Positions 13,704-22,664 of a stretch of DNA of 27,454 bases are shown here, piece after piece. Origin of the DNA: UBA4874 sp002399435 (GTDB lineage Bacteria > Bacillota > Clostridia > Caldicoprobacterales > DTU083); contig DAISGI010000034.1 in assembly GCA_036823195.1 (NCBI GenBank), positions 1 to 27,454 on the forward strand, in the 5' to 3' direction. Position numbers and translations under genes: made by a program. Numbering within the stretch: position 1 is the first letter of the stretch; each line of letters starts with the position of its first letter. The notes under the pieces are model-generated. The model did no database searches, was not told where the DNA came from, and saw only the letters and a program-made list of their open reading frames with translations.

Positions 13704-14606
13704 GTGGACTTCATAATAATCCGTAAGGGATTCCTTCCGGAACCCGCAGGATTCATATAACCGCAAGGCGTGTTTGTTGTCGCGATTCACTTCCAGTGTG
13801 ATGTTTTTGATGCCTTTCCTGTCCAGGATTTCAAGTGCGGCCTGCAGTGCCTGTTTTCCGTAACCCTTTCCCTGATAGTCCGGAAGGATTCCAAAACCGC
13901 TTACAAAACCCCTCTCGCCATATTGTTCCATCCGGATTTTTCCGATGGTGCGGGAGGGCAGCTTGATCAGATAGGTGATGCGATTCCTTTCTTCCTCTTC
14001 CTCCGGAAGCATACCAATGTCCCCGGTTATACCGAAGCAGGAATAATTGATCCGGGCGACTGTTGCTGCATCGGAGTTGCAGGCCTTTTGCAGGGAGACA
14101 GCGGGAGCGCTGGAATATGTCTGCGCATTTGTTTCAAACCCGGGAATGTCGGCAGGTATCTGCCGCTTCATTTCAAACTCGGAAAAGGAATGGGCGGCGC
14201 CGATGGAACGGAGAAACGCCAGCCCGGAGAAAGATCGATGGTCACAGACCAGCAGGATTTCTGTGAATTTTCTCTTTCGGCATTCCTTGTCTGCCAGACC
14301 ATAAAGCCGGGTAAAAATCTTCCTTCTCCGGTACCGTGGATGAACCATCCCGGTCAGTTCTGCCGCATCTCCGCCCAGATTGAAGATGCCCAGATATCCG
14401 ACCAGCATCCCGTCTGTACGGCAAAAAAATTCATTGTACGATTTCCCATATCTCCTGTTCTTCGTCCGGGGAAAATTCATTTTAAGGTCCAGTTCCAGTT
14501 TGAAAAACAGATGCTCCCTTTGGGTACAGATCTCCTTTAATTCCCGGATGCTCTGAACATCCTTTGTGTGGAGGGAATGCTTCCGGTAGAATTTCATTTT
14601 CTCCAA
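13689..14606 (-). CDS. Tandem-GNAT N-acetyltransferase
   Basis: The 305-residue protein has two GNAT folds. The C-terminal one (about 172-295) has an intact acetyl-CoA motif, FGILPDYQGKGYGKQAL, plus LEVNRDNKHALRLYESCGF. The N-terminal one (about 25-145) has a weakened motif (HPRYRRRKIFTRLYGLA) and may be structural. The acceptor substrate is unknown. The TTG at 14606 is chosen because GAGGAGG lies seven bases upstream; an ATG three codons later would be too far from it, although the frame stays open to 14843. It is transcribed away from cheA and has its own promoter, so it is probably not part of the motility programme. Confidence 0.88.
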   Translation of the reverse strand: MEKMKFYRKHSLHTKDVQSIRELKEICTQREHLFFKLELDLKMNFPRTKNRRYGKSYNEFFCRTDGMLVGYLGIFNLGGDAAELTGMVHPRYRRRKIFTRLYGLADKECRKRKFTEILLVCDHRSFSGLAFLRSIGAAHSFSEFEMKRQIPADIPGFETNAQTYSSAPAVSLQKACNSDAATVARINYSCFGITGDIGMLPEEEEERNRITYLIKLPSRTIGKIRMEQYGERGFVSGFGILPDYQGKGYGKQALQAALEILDRKGIKNITLEVNRDNKHALRLYESCGFRKESLTDYYEVHSALT

Positions 14607-14640
14607 TGGGATTCCTCCTCGTCTTTCAAGGAATAACAAA

Positions 14641-14669
14641 ATCATACAACAGAAAGACTCAATCATCAA
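14641..14669 (-). promoter_or_regulatory. Sigma-A promoter of the acetyltransferase gene
   Basis: On the minus strand TTGATG (plus 14664-14669) and TATGAT (plus 14641-14646) are 17 bases apart, giving a leader of about 30 bases to the TTG start. Confidence 0.55.
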
Positions 14670-14689
14670 TAACAATTTGTCCGGTATCT

Positions 14690-14716
14690 TAAACAACCTG
14701 CCCTTATAGCCGATAG
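14690..14716 (+). promoter_or_regulatory. Sigma-D (sigma-28) promoter of the cheA operon
   Basis: TAAA (14690-14693), a 15-base spacer and GCCGATAG (14709-14716) match the flagellar sigma consensus TAAA-N15-GCCGATAT at all but the last base. It is the only good promoter before cheA, about 140 bases upstream of its start. Expression is therefore expected to depend on sigma-D and to be held back by FlgM. Confidence 0.88.
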
Positions 14717-14782
14717 TTATGTTAAGGAAAGTATTTTTGACAGGATTCCAGGTGTTTGCAAAATTCCTGGAGGGACAGGCAG

Positions 14783-14855
14783 TCAATAACGAACAAGGCA
14801 ATCTATAACGAACAAGGCAATCTATAACGAACAAGGCAATCAATAATGAACAAGA
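14783..14855 (+). repeat. 19-bp tandem repeat in the cheA leader
   Basis: CAATCTATAACGAACAAGG is repeated at 14799-14817 and 14818-14836, followed by a diverged copy at 14837-14855; a partial copy precedes at 14783-14798. The last copy runs into the AAGAGGG that serves as the cheA ribosome binding site. Copy-number change would alter leader length, not the reading frame. Confidence 0.85.
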
Positions 14856-14864
14856 GGGATTCGG

Positions 14865-16883
14865 TTGAACGATACGTTAAGGAATGCATTTTATGAAGAA
14901 GCGGAGGAGCTGTTTCAGGAAATCGAGGACTGTCTTCTGGATTTGGACAGCACCGGGACCACCGGGGATAAGATCAACAATCTGTTCCGATACATGCATA
15001 CTCTGAAAGGCTCTTCCGCTGCCATGAAGATTCAGGATATGGCAGAGCTGGCGCATCATATTGAAGATGTTCTGGGCCTGGTCCGGGATCAGAAGCTGGA
15101 GCTCACCGGGGACCAGATTGACTGGATCCTGCAGGGCCTGGATGAAATGAAGGTTCGCGTGGCAAAGCATAGGGAAAATGAGGCATACGAAATCGATGTC
15201 GATGCCATTACAGCCGGCCTGGATGCATGCCCATCCCGGGCTGCCGTTTCGTCAGACAAAAAAGCAGCCGGAAAAGCAGAGGATACGGGAGCCTTTCTTT
15301 CAGAAAAGGAAAAAAGTAGTATGCTGAAATCTCTGGGCCCGGAGGAAAAGGCTTTTCAGATCCGGATTCGTCTGACCCACGATACGCCCATGAAGGGTGC
15401 GAGACTGTTTCTTGTGACAGACAGACTGGAGCAGGCGGGCCGGATTTATAAAACCAGCTGGGAGAACACAGAGCCTGAGAATATAGCGGGAGATCGTTTT
15501 TCAGTTTTTTTGGTCAGTCAGCTGCCCAAAAAAGAAATCGAAGGCAGGATTCATACCATATCGGAAATTGAAGAGACAGATGTTTCAGAAATCTGCGGCG
15601 GCAGGAACCCGGTCCCGGCAGCAAAGTCCGGGACATCCGGAGACAGGGAAGAGCTTCAGTCCGTGATCCGGGTCAATATCAAAAAGCTGGATCAGCTAAT
15701 GCGGATTGTGGAAGAGCTGTCTGTGGACAAGGAAAGGCTGAAACAGCTGATGAAGAAGGTAAGTCAGAGATACAGGGGGGATGAAGATGTAACGTCCCTG
15801 AGTGCTCTGACCAATCAGATCGATTTTATCGGAAATGAGCTGCAGGAATCCGTGATGTCCACCAGGATGTATACCCTGGACAGTGTCTTTAATCGCTTTC
15901 CCAGAATGATCCGCGATTTGTCCAAAAAAGAGGGGAAAGAAATCGCGTTTCAGGTGGAAGGGGAGAGCACGGAGCTGGATCGCAGCATCATGGAAAAGAT
16001 CATTGATCCACTGAACCACATGATACGGAATTCGGTGGATCATGGGATTGAATCCCCGGAGGAAAGGGAAAAGCACGGGAAAAGCCGGAAAGGGACCATT
16101 AAGCTGTCTGCCGGTCAGGAACAGGGCCATATTTTTATCAGTCTGAAGGATGATGGAAAAGGGATCAACCTGCGGAGAGTAAAGGAGAAAGCCATTGCCA
16201 GGGGCCTGATCACGCAGGCTCAGGCGGGATCCATGACGGAAAGGGAGGCCCTGGAGCTGATCTTTCTGCCCGGGTTTTCCACTTCCGACAAGGTCACGGA
16301 GGTATCCGGACGGGGAGTCGGAATGAATGTGGTAAAGGAGAACATCGAGGCGATCAACGGGATGATTGACATGGACAATGAAGAAGGCAGGGGCCTTGCG
16401 ATAACCATGAAGCTTCCCCTGACTCTCGCCATCATTCAGTCCCTTCTCATCCGGACCAATACGTTTCGCTTTGTGCTGCCTTTGCTTTCTGTTGTTGAAA
16501 TCATCCGGGTCAGGGAGACGGAGTACGACAAAAAGGTCCGGTTTATTCAGGAAAAGGAAGTTATGAACTGGAGGGGGGAGGTGCTCCCGGTCCTGCGGGG
16601 ATCCGATTTGTTTCACAGCGGCGGGGAGAGGGGGAAGTCCTTTGCCGGGATTGTGCTGGGGCTTTCCACCCATAAGATTATCCTGGCGGTGGAGGAGATC
16701 ATTGGACAGCAGCAGGTCGTCATCAAACCCCTGGACCGATTCACCGGAAAAGGAAAGATTCTGGGTGAACTGAGGGGAATATCGGGTACGGTGATTCTCG
16801 GGGATGGGGATTTTGCCTATGTCCTGGATGTTCAGGCCCTTTTGAAAGATGTCATGGAAAAGAGAAAGGATGAAAAAAAATGA
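14865..16883 (+). CDS. cheA: Chemotaxis histidine kinase CheA
   Basis: The 672-residue cytoplasmic kinase takes signals from receptors through CheW and phosphorylates CheY. Domains in order: Hpt/P1 with phospho-acceptor His45 in MHTLKGSSAAM (1-120), a P2-like response-regulator docking region (about 163-240), dimerisation P3 (about 262-345), the GHKL ATPase P4 (about 346-520) with the N box around LNHMIRNSVDHGIE and glycine motifs DDGKG and GRGVGMNVV, and a CheW-like P5 (about 525-660). Length and order are normal. The TTG at 14865 follows AAGAGGG. Its stop overlaps the next gene's ATG by four bases, so receptor and kinase are coupled. It heads the sigma-D-driven chemotaxis operon. Confidence 0.97.
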   Translation: MNDTLRNAFYEEAEELFQEIEDCLLDLDSTGTTGDKINNLFRYMHTLKGSSAAMKIQDMAELAHHIEDVLGLVRDQKLELTGDQIDWILQGLDEMKVRVAKHRENEAYEIDVDAITAGLDACPSRAAVSSDKKAAGKAEDTGAFLSEKEKSSMLKSLGPEEKAFQIRIRLTHDTPMKGARLFLVTDRLEQAGRIYKTSWENTEPENIAGDRFSVFLVSQLPKKEIEGRIHTISEIEETDVSEICGGRNPVPAAKSGTSGDREELQSVIRVNIKKLDQLMRIVEELSVDKERLKQLMKKVSQRYRGDEDVTSLSALTNQIDFIGNELQESVMSTRMYTLDSVFNRFPRMIRDLSKKEGKEIAFQVEGESTELDRSIMEKIIDPLNHMIRNSVDHGIESPEEREKHGKSRKGTIKLSAGQEQGHIFISLKDDGKGINLRRVKEKAIARGLITQAQAGSMTEREALELIFLPGFSTSDKVTEVSGRGVGMNVVKENIEAINGMIDMDNEEGRGLAITMKLPLTLAIIQSLLIRTNTFRFVLPLLSVVEIIRVRETEYDKKVRFIQEKEVMNWRGEVLPVLRGSDLFHSGGERGKSFAGIVLGLSTHKIILAVEEIIGQQQVVIKPLDRFTGKGKILGELRGISGTVILGDGDFAYVLDVQALLKDVMEKRKDEKK

Positions 16884-19219
16884 AAAGTCTCAAGACAAAG
16901 ATGATTTTGATTATAGCGGTGCTTTTGATATGCATTACCGGATTCATAGGGATGATCTCCTATGTCAATGCCAGCAATGCCGTTACGCATGAAGTGACCG
17001 AAGCGATCAAACTGGCGTCCGGCCAGGCGGTGAAACTGGTCACCAGCCGGATCGAAACGCAGACCACCTTTTTGGAGGCGGTCACCCGGTACCAGCCTTT
17101 TATTGATTATGCAGGCTCCGGCACAAAGCTTCAGGATGCAGATTTTCAGTATATGGAAGATGAGAAGAAAAGAATGGGATTTGAGACATTGGCAGTCGCC
17201 AATCAGGAAGGAGAGGCAATAAGAAGTGACGGCACGGCCCTGAACGTTGCAGACCGGGACTACTTTATTGCCGCAAAAAAGGGGAAGCCTGCCATATCGG
17301 ATGTTGTCATTGACAAGGTGACCGGCAAACCGGTTGTGATGTATGCTGCACCGGTTCCCGACAACGGCAGGACAGTGGGTGTCCTGTACGGCGTACGTGA
17401 TGTCCGGGGACTAAGCAGTATTCTGGAGGGCATTACCATCGGGAAAAGCGGCTATGCCTATATGATCAATCAGGAGGGTACAACCATTGCCCATCCGGAT
17501 TTTGTTTCCGGGAATTCGAAAAAAGGCCAGGGGGACGGCAAGGTGGATGTCACCGGTTCCGCAAGCCTGAAGTATGAGAATACCACAAAGGAAGCAAAAA
17601 AGAATAAAGACCTGGCAGAGCTGGCGCAGCTGGAAGGCCGGATGCGAAAGCGGGAATCCGGAGTGGGTCAGTATACCTACAAGGGTGAGGAAAAAATGAT
17701 GGCCTTTGCCCCGGTTCCGGGAACCAACTGGTCTCTTGGAGTAACGGCAGATCTGTCAGATGCCATGGGCGGTGTCAACAAAATGAGGAATCAAATTCTT
17801 ATCCTGGCAATGACTTTTGTTATTATTGGTGTTGTGTGTGCATTCTTCATTTCGAAAGTCTTCGCATATCCCATTATGGCCATGACATCCGCTCTCGATC
17901 GGTTTGCCGGTTATGACCTGACCCTGGATGAAGGTATAGCGAAAAAATACCTGAAACGAAAGGACGAGATCGGAAGAATTGCCAACTCTCTTATCACAAT
18001 GCAGAAGGCGTTTGGCGATCTGCTGAGGCAGGCCGTGGCTTCTTCCGAGATGGTGGGGGCGACTTCCCAGCAGCTGAGCGCCAGCATTCAGGAAATCGCC
18101 ACTACCGCTCAGAATCAGGCCTCCAATACAGAGGAAATCTCCGGCTCCCTGGAGGAAGTAACCGCCAATATCAGCACAGTGAACGGGGACATGCAGACAA
18201 CGGTACAAAATGTTCAGTCTATGGCCCAAACGATGACAGGAATTGAGAAGGCAGTCGGCGATAATACAGAGAACCTGGAAAGTGTCAATCAATCCATAAG
18301 TGGGATTCTGAAATCCCTGGATGAGGCGAGGCAGTCCATCCAGACCATATCAGAGCGGTCCAAATCCGCTTCCGGCAAGGCACAGAGTACCGTAGAGCTG
18401 GCAGGGGAAGGAAAAAAGAATCTCGACCGAACCGTGACGCAGATGGACAGCATCCAGGAGACCATATTCAATCTGTCCGCAGTGATCAACGGATTGGGAG
18501 AGTCTGCCGGCCGGATCGGGGACATCACCGAGCTGATCAAGGATGTGGCAGAGCAGACCAATCTGCTGGCGCTGAATGCATCCATTGAAGCAGCACGGGC
18601 CGGAGAACACGGCAAGGGGTTCGCGGTTGTCGCCCAGGCCATCGGCAGTCTGGCGGAGCAGTCACAGAATGCCACCAAGGAGATTTCCAAGGTGATCAAG
18701 GACATCCAGTCCGAGATCGGAAAGGCCGTGCAGAGCAGTCAGAAAGGGAACGAAGTCGTGCAGAGCGGGACATCGCTGGTAAAGGATACCGGCTCATCCC
18801 TGGGAAAGATCTTTACCGCCATTCAGACGACTGCTGAAGTCATCAACGATATTACGGACCGCATGGACAAGCAGTCCCGGGATATCAACGATGTCTATGA
18901 TTCCGCCAATGATATCGGCGGCAGGGCGGATCTCCTGATGGAGGCCATGAAGCAGCAAAGGGAAAGCGCGGCGGAAATGAAGGAGAAACTGGATTCCATG
19001 AATCATATGGCCTCCGAAATCAGCGAGTCCATGGGGCAGCAGTCGGCAGCATCCCAGCAAATCAGCAGTGCGGTAAATGACAACGCAGCCGGTGTGGAAG
19101 AGGTTTCCACGGGCAGTGAAGAAATCTCCAGGAGTGCGGAGGAGCTGGCGAAAAACGCGCAGGAACTGGTGGAACAGGTGCAGAAGTTTAAAATAGGAGA
19201 GGCAGGCAATGAGGAGTGA
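16880..19219 (+). CDS. Methyl-accepting chemotaxis protein with dCache-type sensor domain
   Basis: The 779-residue receptor has an N-terminal helix (about 8-29), a large extracellular region (about 35-295) that resembles a dCache domain (DRDYFIAAKKGKPAIS, KPVVMYAAPV, KSGYAYMINQEG), a second helix (about 303-326), HAMP (about 327-381) and a long cytoplasmic signalling coil. The highly conserved hairpin tip that binds CheA and CheW is present (EQTNLLALNASIEAARAGE and on). Heptad Gln/Glu pairs suitable for CheR methylation and CheD deamidation are frequent (for example NQASNTEEISGSLEEV and AASQQISSAV). No C-terminal CheR-tethering pentapeptide is seen. The ligand is unknown, although Cache receptors often bind amino or organic acids. 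Confidence 0.95.
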   Translation: MKSLKTKMILIIAVLLICITGFIGMISYVNASNAVTHEVTEAIKLASGQAVKLVTSRIETQTTFLEAVTRYQPFIDYAGSGTKLQDADFQYMEDEKKRMGFETLAVANQEGEAIRSDGTALNVADRDYFIAAKKGKPAISDVVIDKVTGKPVVMYAAPVPDNGRTVGVLYGVRDVRGLSSILEGITIGKSGYAYMINQEGTTIAHPDFVSGNSKKGQGDGKVDVTGSASLKYENTTKEAKKNKDLAELAQLEGRMRKRESGVGQYTYKGEEKMMAFAPVPGTNWSLGVTADLSDAMGGVNKMRNQILILAMTFVIIGVVCAFFISKVFAYPIMAMTSALDRFAGYDLTLDEGIAKKYLKRKDEIGRIANSLITMQKAFGDLLRQAVASSEMVGATSQQLSASIQEIATTAQNQASNTEEISGSLEEVTANISTVNGDMQTTVQNVQSMAQTMTGIEKAVGDNTENLESVNQSISGILKSLDEARQSIQTISERSKSASGKAQSTVELAGEGKKNLDRTVTQMDSIQETIFNLSAVINGLGESAGRIGDITELIKDVAEQTNLLALNASIEAARAGEHGKGFAVVAQAIGSLAEQSQNATKEISKVIKDIQSEIGKAVQSSQKGNEVVQSGTSLVKDTGSSLGKIFTAIQTTAEVINDITDRMDKQSRDINDVYDSANDIGGRADLLMEAMKQQRESAAEMKEKLDSMNHMASEISESMGQQSAASQQISSAVNDNAAGVEEVSTGSEEISRSAEELAKNAQELVEQVQKFKIGEAGNEE

Positions 19220-19225
19220 TAACGA

Positions 19226-19711
19226 ATGGAGGATATCAACCAGTTTGTCATATTTAAAGTCGGGACAGAAGAATATGCCGTTCCGATTCTGAAGGTGAAT
19301 GAGATCATCCGGCTGAAGGGGATCCGTATTACAGAGGTTCCCAATACAAAAAAATATGTCGTTGGCATTATGAACCTGCGCGGGGAAGTCATACCAATCA
19401 TGGATCTGAGAATGAAGTTCCGTATGCCAAAAAAGAAAATGGACGACGACACCAGGATTATGATCGTCAACATTCAGGATGGCAGCATCGGATTTCTGGT
19501 CGATTCCGTTTCAGAGGTGGCCCGCATTCCTTCCGGGGATATCATTGATCCTCCGGAGGAGGTCTCGGATGTTGACAGTAAGTACATAACAAAGATCGCC
19601 AAATACGACGACCGGGTCTTCATAATCCTGGATGTTGATATGGTGGTCAGCGATAAACCCGGTGAGCCGGATGAAATGAAATCCGGAAAGGGAGAAGGGG
19701 ATATCGGGTAG
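19226..19711 (+). CDS. cheW: Chemotaxis coupling protein CheW
   Basis: The 161-residue adaptor links receptor hairpin tips to the CheA P5 domain. It opens QFVIFKVGTEEYAVPILKVNEI and continues with VVGIMNLRGEVIPIMDLR, the family's defining segments, and ends in a typical LDVD strand. Beyond the single CheW domain there is only a short polar tail. It starts seven bases after the receptor stop, in the same operon. Confidence 0.96.
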   Translation: MEDINQFVIFKVGTEEYAVPILKVNEIIRLKGIRITEVPNTKKYVVGIMNLRGEVIPIMDLRMKFRMPKKKMDDDTRIMIVNIQDGSIGFLVDSVSEVARIPSGDIIDPPEEVSDVDSKYITKIAKYDDRVFIILDVDMVVSDKPGEPDEMKSGKGEGDIG

Positions 19712-19715
19712 GACT

Positions 19716-20513
19716 ATGAGGGAATGGGATTACAACGATTTTACCATCGCGGTATATCGGCTGACCGGTGTGGAACTGGCTGCGTATAACGAGAGACAGA
19801 TGAAACGACGGATTGATTCTTTCCTTGTGCGCAACCAGTGCCGGAATTATTATGAATATTACATGATGATTTCATCCGATCCGGAACAACGGAAGAGGTT
19901 TACGGACTTTATCACCATTAATGTGACAGAGTTCTTTCGAAATCCCCTTCAATGGGAAGCACTGAAAACGGAGGTTCTGCCGGAGCTGCTGAGACTTCCC
20001 GGTCCGGTGAAGATCTGGAGTTCCGCCTGCTCCACCGGGGAGGAGCCCTACTCCGTGGCTTTGCTGATGAACGAATCCCTGCATTCCTGCGCGTTTCCTG
20101 TTCGCGTGATGCCGGTTCTGGCCACTGATATTGACGACCAGGCGCTTGTGAAAGCAAAACAGGGGGATTATCTGCCAAGCAGCCTGAAAAACCTGCCGGA
20201 GCGGTATTGTGAAAAGTATTTTGATTTTCAAAACGGCTGGTTTCATATAAAGGACAGGCTAAAGTCCTTTGTCAGATTTCAAAAGCTGAATCTGCTGAAG
20301 GATCTCTATCCGCGGGAATGCCATTTGATCCTTTGCAGGAATGTTATGATCTATTTTACCCAGGAGGCAAAGGATCGGATGTACCGACAGTTTTATAATG
20401 CGCTGCTGCCTGGCGGAGTGCTGTTCCTGGGAAGTACGGAGCAGATCCTAAACCCGGAAAGATATGGACTGACTCTGGTGAGGCCGTTCTTTTACCGGAA
20501 AGATATGGACTGA
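19716..20513 (+). CDS. cheR: Chemotaxis protein methyltransferase CheR
   Basis: The 265-residue enzyme uses SAM to methylate receptor glutamates during adaptation. It has the N-terminal alpha domain (about 1-70), ITINVTEFFRNPLQWEAL, the SAM loop WSSACSTGEEPYS, ATDID and the LILCRNVMIYF motif. Its last residues have been altered: a 41-bp tandem duplication at 20454-20535 shifts the frame after RPFFYRK so that the protein ends DMD, whereas a single copy would have ended KK and stopped at a TAA now at 20545-20547. Only the extreme tail is affected, so the enzyme should work. It follows cheW by four bases. No methylesterase CheB is in the window. Confidence 0.96.
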   Translation: MREWDYNDFTIAVYRLTGVELAAYNERQMKRRIDSFLVRNQCRNYYEYYMMISSDPEQRKRFTDFITINVTEFFRNPLQWEALKTEVLPELLRLPGPVKIWSSACSTGEEPYSVALLMNESLHSCAFPVRVMPVLATDIDDQALVKAKQGDYLPSSLKNLPERYCEKYFDFQNGWFHIKDRLKSFVRFQKLNLLKDLYPRECHLILCRNVMIYFTQEAKDRMYRQFYNALLPGGVLFLGSTEQILNPERYGLTLVRPFFYRKDMD

Positions 20514-20542
20514 CTCTGGTGAGGCCGTTCTTTTACCGGAAA
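20454..20542 (+). repeat. 41-bp perfect tandem duplication at the cheR 3' end
   Basis: Positions 20454-20494 and 20495-20535 are identical; a further seven bases (CCGGAAA) begin a third copy. Because 41 is not a multiple of three, the second copy is read in another frame and gives an early TGA in place of the older TAA downstream. Identity of the copies suggests a recent event. Confidence 0.95.
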
Positions 20543-20619
20543 AAATAAGTGAAATCGCCTGTTCCGCGGAATAGCCGGAGAATTCGCACGAAAATTCATA
20601 AAAAATCTACAGGGGAAAT

Positions 20620-21114
20620 ATGGAAGAAGAAATCAAGGTAGGAATAGCAGATTATAAAACAGCCGGCAGCCCAAACCGGATCACGACACTGGGATTGGGT
20701 TCCTGCGTGGGGGTCTGTATTTATGACCGATATCCGGAGGAAAGTGGTCTGGGAGGGATGGCTCATATCCTGCTGCCCGACAGCAGACTGTTTAAAAAGA
20801 ACATTAAAATCGGGAAGTTTGCTGACCTGGCTATCCCGCAGATGGTGGAAGAGCTTTCTGCCGGCGGGATTTCAACCCGGAATATGGTAGCCAAAATCGC
20901 GGGAGGGGCCAATATGTTCCACTTTTCAGACAGCAGCCCGGATCTTGATATCGGAATGAGAAATGTCCTTGCGGTCCGGGCCATACTGAAACAGCTTGGT
21001 ATCCCCCTGCTGGCGGAAGACACAGGCGGATATCAGGGCCGGACCATGATAATGGATCTGGGGGAACGATCGGTCCGGATTGTGACGGCAGGAAGACAGG
21101 CAAAGTTATTGTAG
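20620..21114 (+). CDS. cheD: Chemoreceptor glutamine deamidase CheD
   Basis: The 164-residue enzyme converts receptor glutamines to glutamates and in Bacillus also binds CheC in a feedback loop. Catalytic residues are visible: Cys29 in LGLGSCVGVCIYD, His49 in GGMAHILLP and a nearby threonine (Thr22/23). The family's KIAGGANMF and GGYQGRTMIMDL segments are present. The ATG at 20620 follows AGGGGAAAT. It follows the duplicated cheR tail by about 106 bases with no clear promoter, so it probably remains in the cheA operon. With no separate CheC in view, the CheC-like half of FliY or an unlinked CheC would be its partner. Confidence 0.96.
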   Translation: MEEEIKVGIADYKTAGSPNRITTLGLGSCVGVCIYDRYPEESGLGGMAHILLPDSRLFKKNIKIGKFADLAIPQMVEELSAGGISTRNMVAKIAGGANMFHFSDSSPDLDIGMRNVLAVRAILKQLGIPLLAEDTGGYQGRTMIMDLGERSVRIVTAGRQAKLL

Positions 21115-21270
21115 ACACCCGGGCCATTTTCAAGGATATTGGCAATTGACGGAGAAAATGGTATGATATTATGTGATCATCTGTCGGAACAGGAAGAACC
21201 GTTTGAAACCGGTTCTGAGAGAAAAGGGCGGATGGGTTGGGATAGAAACAGGGTTAAATGGAGGAACAAA

Positions 21271-21633
21271 ATGGCAAAACGTGTACTGGTTGTGGATGAC
21301 GCGGTATTTATGCGGATGATGATAAAGGATATATTGGAAAAGAACGGCTTCGAGGTCGCCGCGGAGGCATCCAATGGCATCGAGGCGGTTGAGGCATATA
21401 AGGAGAAAAAGCCCGATATTACGACAATGGATATTACCATGCCGGAGATGAACGGAATCGAAGCTGTGAAATCGATCCGGAAAATTGATTCGGACGCCAG
21501 GATTATTATGTGCAGTGCCATGGGGCAGCAAAGCCTGGTAATGGAAGCCATTCAGGCGGGCGCCAGGGACTTTGTCGTAAAGCCTTTTCAGGCAGAACGG
21601 GTCCTGGATGCGCTGCATAAGGCGCTGGCATAG
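21271..21633 (+). CDS. cheY: Chemotaxis response regulator CheY
   Basis: This 120-residue single-domain receiver carries the signal from CheA to the motor switch. Key residues are all present: Asp9-Asp10 in VVDDAVFMR, phospho-acceptor Asp54 in TTMDITMPEMNG, Ser82 in CSAMGQQ and Lys104 in FVVKPF. The ATG at 21271 with GGAGG just upstream gives the standard length; the frame is open to 21139, but the 44 extra residues have no match to the family. The 156-base gap after cheD holds TTGACG (21146-21151) and TATTAT (21167-21172) at 15 bases, a weak possible internal promoter. Confidence 0.97.
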   Translation: MAKRVLVVDDAVFMRMMIKDILEKNGFEVAAEASNGIEAVEAYKEKKPDITTMDITMPEMNGIEAVKSIRKIDSDARIIMCSAMGQQSLVMEAIQAGARDFVVKPFQAERVLDALHKALA

Positions 21634-21671
21634 GATCAGCCGTTGAAATGGCTGCAAAAGGAGGCGTTGCA

Positions 21672-22664
21672 ATGGCAAAAGTCTTATCACAGCAGGAAAT
21701 TGATTCGTTGTTGACAGCATTGTCCTCCGGTGAAATTGATGCGGAGGAGGTTCAAAAGGAAGGCGAAAGGCATATACGGCCGTACGATTTCAGACGGCCG
21801 AACAAGTTTTCCAAGGAACAGATCCATTCCCTGGAGATCATCTATGAAAATTATGCCAGAATCACATCCAATTCTCTCTCTTCGCAGGTGCGTTCCAACA
21901 TAAAGATGAAGAGGGTGTCCATTGAGCAGGTTACCTATGAGGAATTTATCCGATCCATACCCAACCCCACATTGCTTTTGAATATCAAAATGGCTCCTCT
22001 CAGCGGGGCATTGCTTCTGGAAGTCAATTTACAGTTTGCCTTTCAGATTATTGAGCTGCTGTGCGGCGGTGGGTCGGGGGCACCGATCGGGGACCGGGAG
22101 CTGACGGATATTGAAAAAGGTATTGTTCGGGGGATATTGGATGGTTTTGTCGGAAGCATGAAGGAAGCATGGCAGGATGTTGTGGAAGTAGAGCCTTCTC
22201 TGGAGTCTGTGGAGAGCAATCCCCAGCTGAATCAGATGATGTCGCCCACTGAATCGGTTGCCCTTGTTACGTTTGTATTGGAAGTGGGAGATGTACAAAG
22301 CTTTGCCAATTTGTGCATTCCCTATTTGTCCATAGAAAAAATCAGTGATAAGCTGACAGGACAGTTCTGGTTTCAGGAAGCCGGCTCTGAGGAGAACACG
22401 GAGTATACGGCAGCTCTCCGGGACAGGATCCAGTCTTCCAAAGTGAACCTCAGTATCTTTTTGGGAAGCACGGATATTACGGTGAGGGATTTTTTGAATT
22501 TATCCGAGGGGGATGTTCTTCCGCTTAATAAGCCAACCGATGCACCTCTTTGCATGTATGTGGAGGACAAAATGCATTTTCGTGTTCAGCCTGGGATCTA
22601 TGACGGCAAGCTGGCCGTACAGGTAACAGATGTTGTAGGAAAGGATGTGGACCGTGATGAATGA
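21672..22664 (+). CDS. fliM: Flagellar motor switch protein FliM
   Basis: The 330-residue C-ring protein binds phosphorylated CheY and sets rotation direction. The N-terminal CheY-binding segment LSQQEIDSLL is at residues 5-14, followed by IRPYDFRRPNKFSKEQIHSL, a CheC-like middle domain with a CGGGSG loop, and a C-terminal SpoA/FliN-like domain (NLSIFLGSTDITVRDFLNLSEGDVLPL). The ATG at 21672 has AAAAGGAGG seven bases upstream; an in-frame start at 21648 is less likely. It overlaps the start of fliY, so the two switch proteins are coupled and made together with cheY. Confidence 0.96.
   Translation: MAKVLSQQEIDSLLTALSSGEIDAEEVQKEGERHIRPYDFRRPNKFSKEQIHSLEIIYENYARITSNSLSSQVRSNIKMKRVSIEQVTYEEFIRSIPNPTLLLNIKMAPLSGALLLEVNLQFAFQIIELLCGGGSGAPIGDRELTDIEKGIVRGILDGFVGSMKEAWQDVVEVEPSLESVESNPQLNQMMSPTESVALVTFVLEVGDVQSFANLCIPYLSIEKISDKLTGQFWFQEAGSEENTEYTAALRDRIQSSKVNLSIFLGSTDITVRDFLNLSEGDVLPLNKPTDAPLCMYVEDKMHFRVQPGIYDGKLAVQVTDVVGKDVDRDE

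Noticed and set aside
15696..16673. 325-codon minus-strand open frame opposite cheA
   Set aside because: Shadow of the CheA kinase core; no ribosome site or domain.
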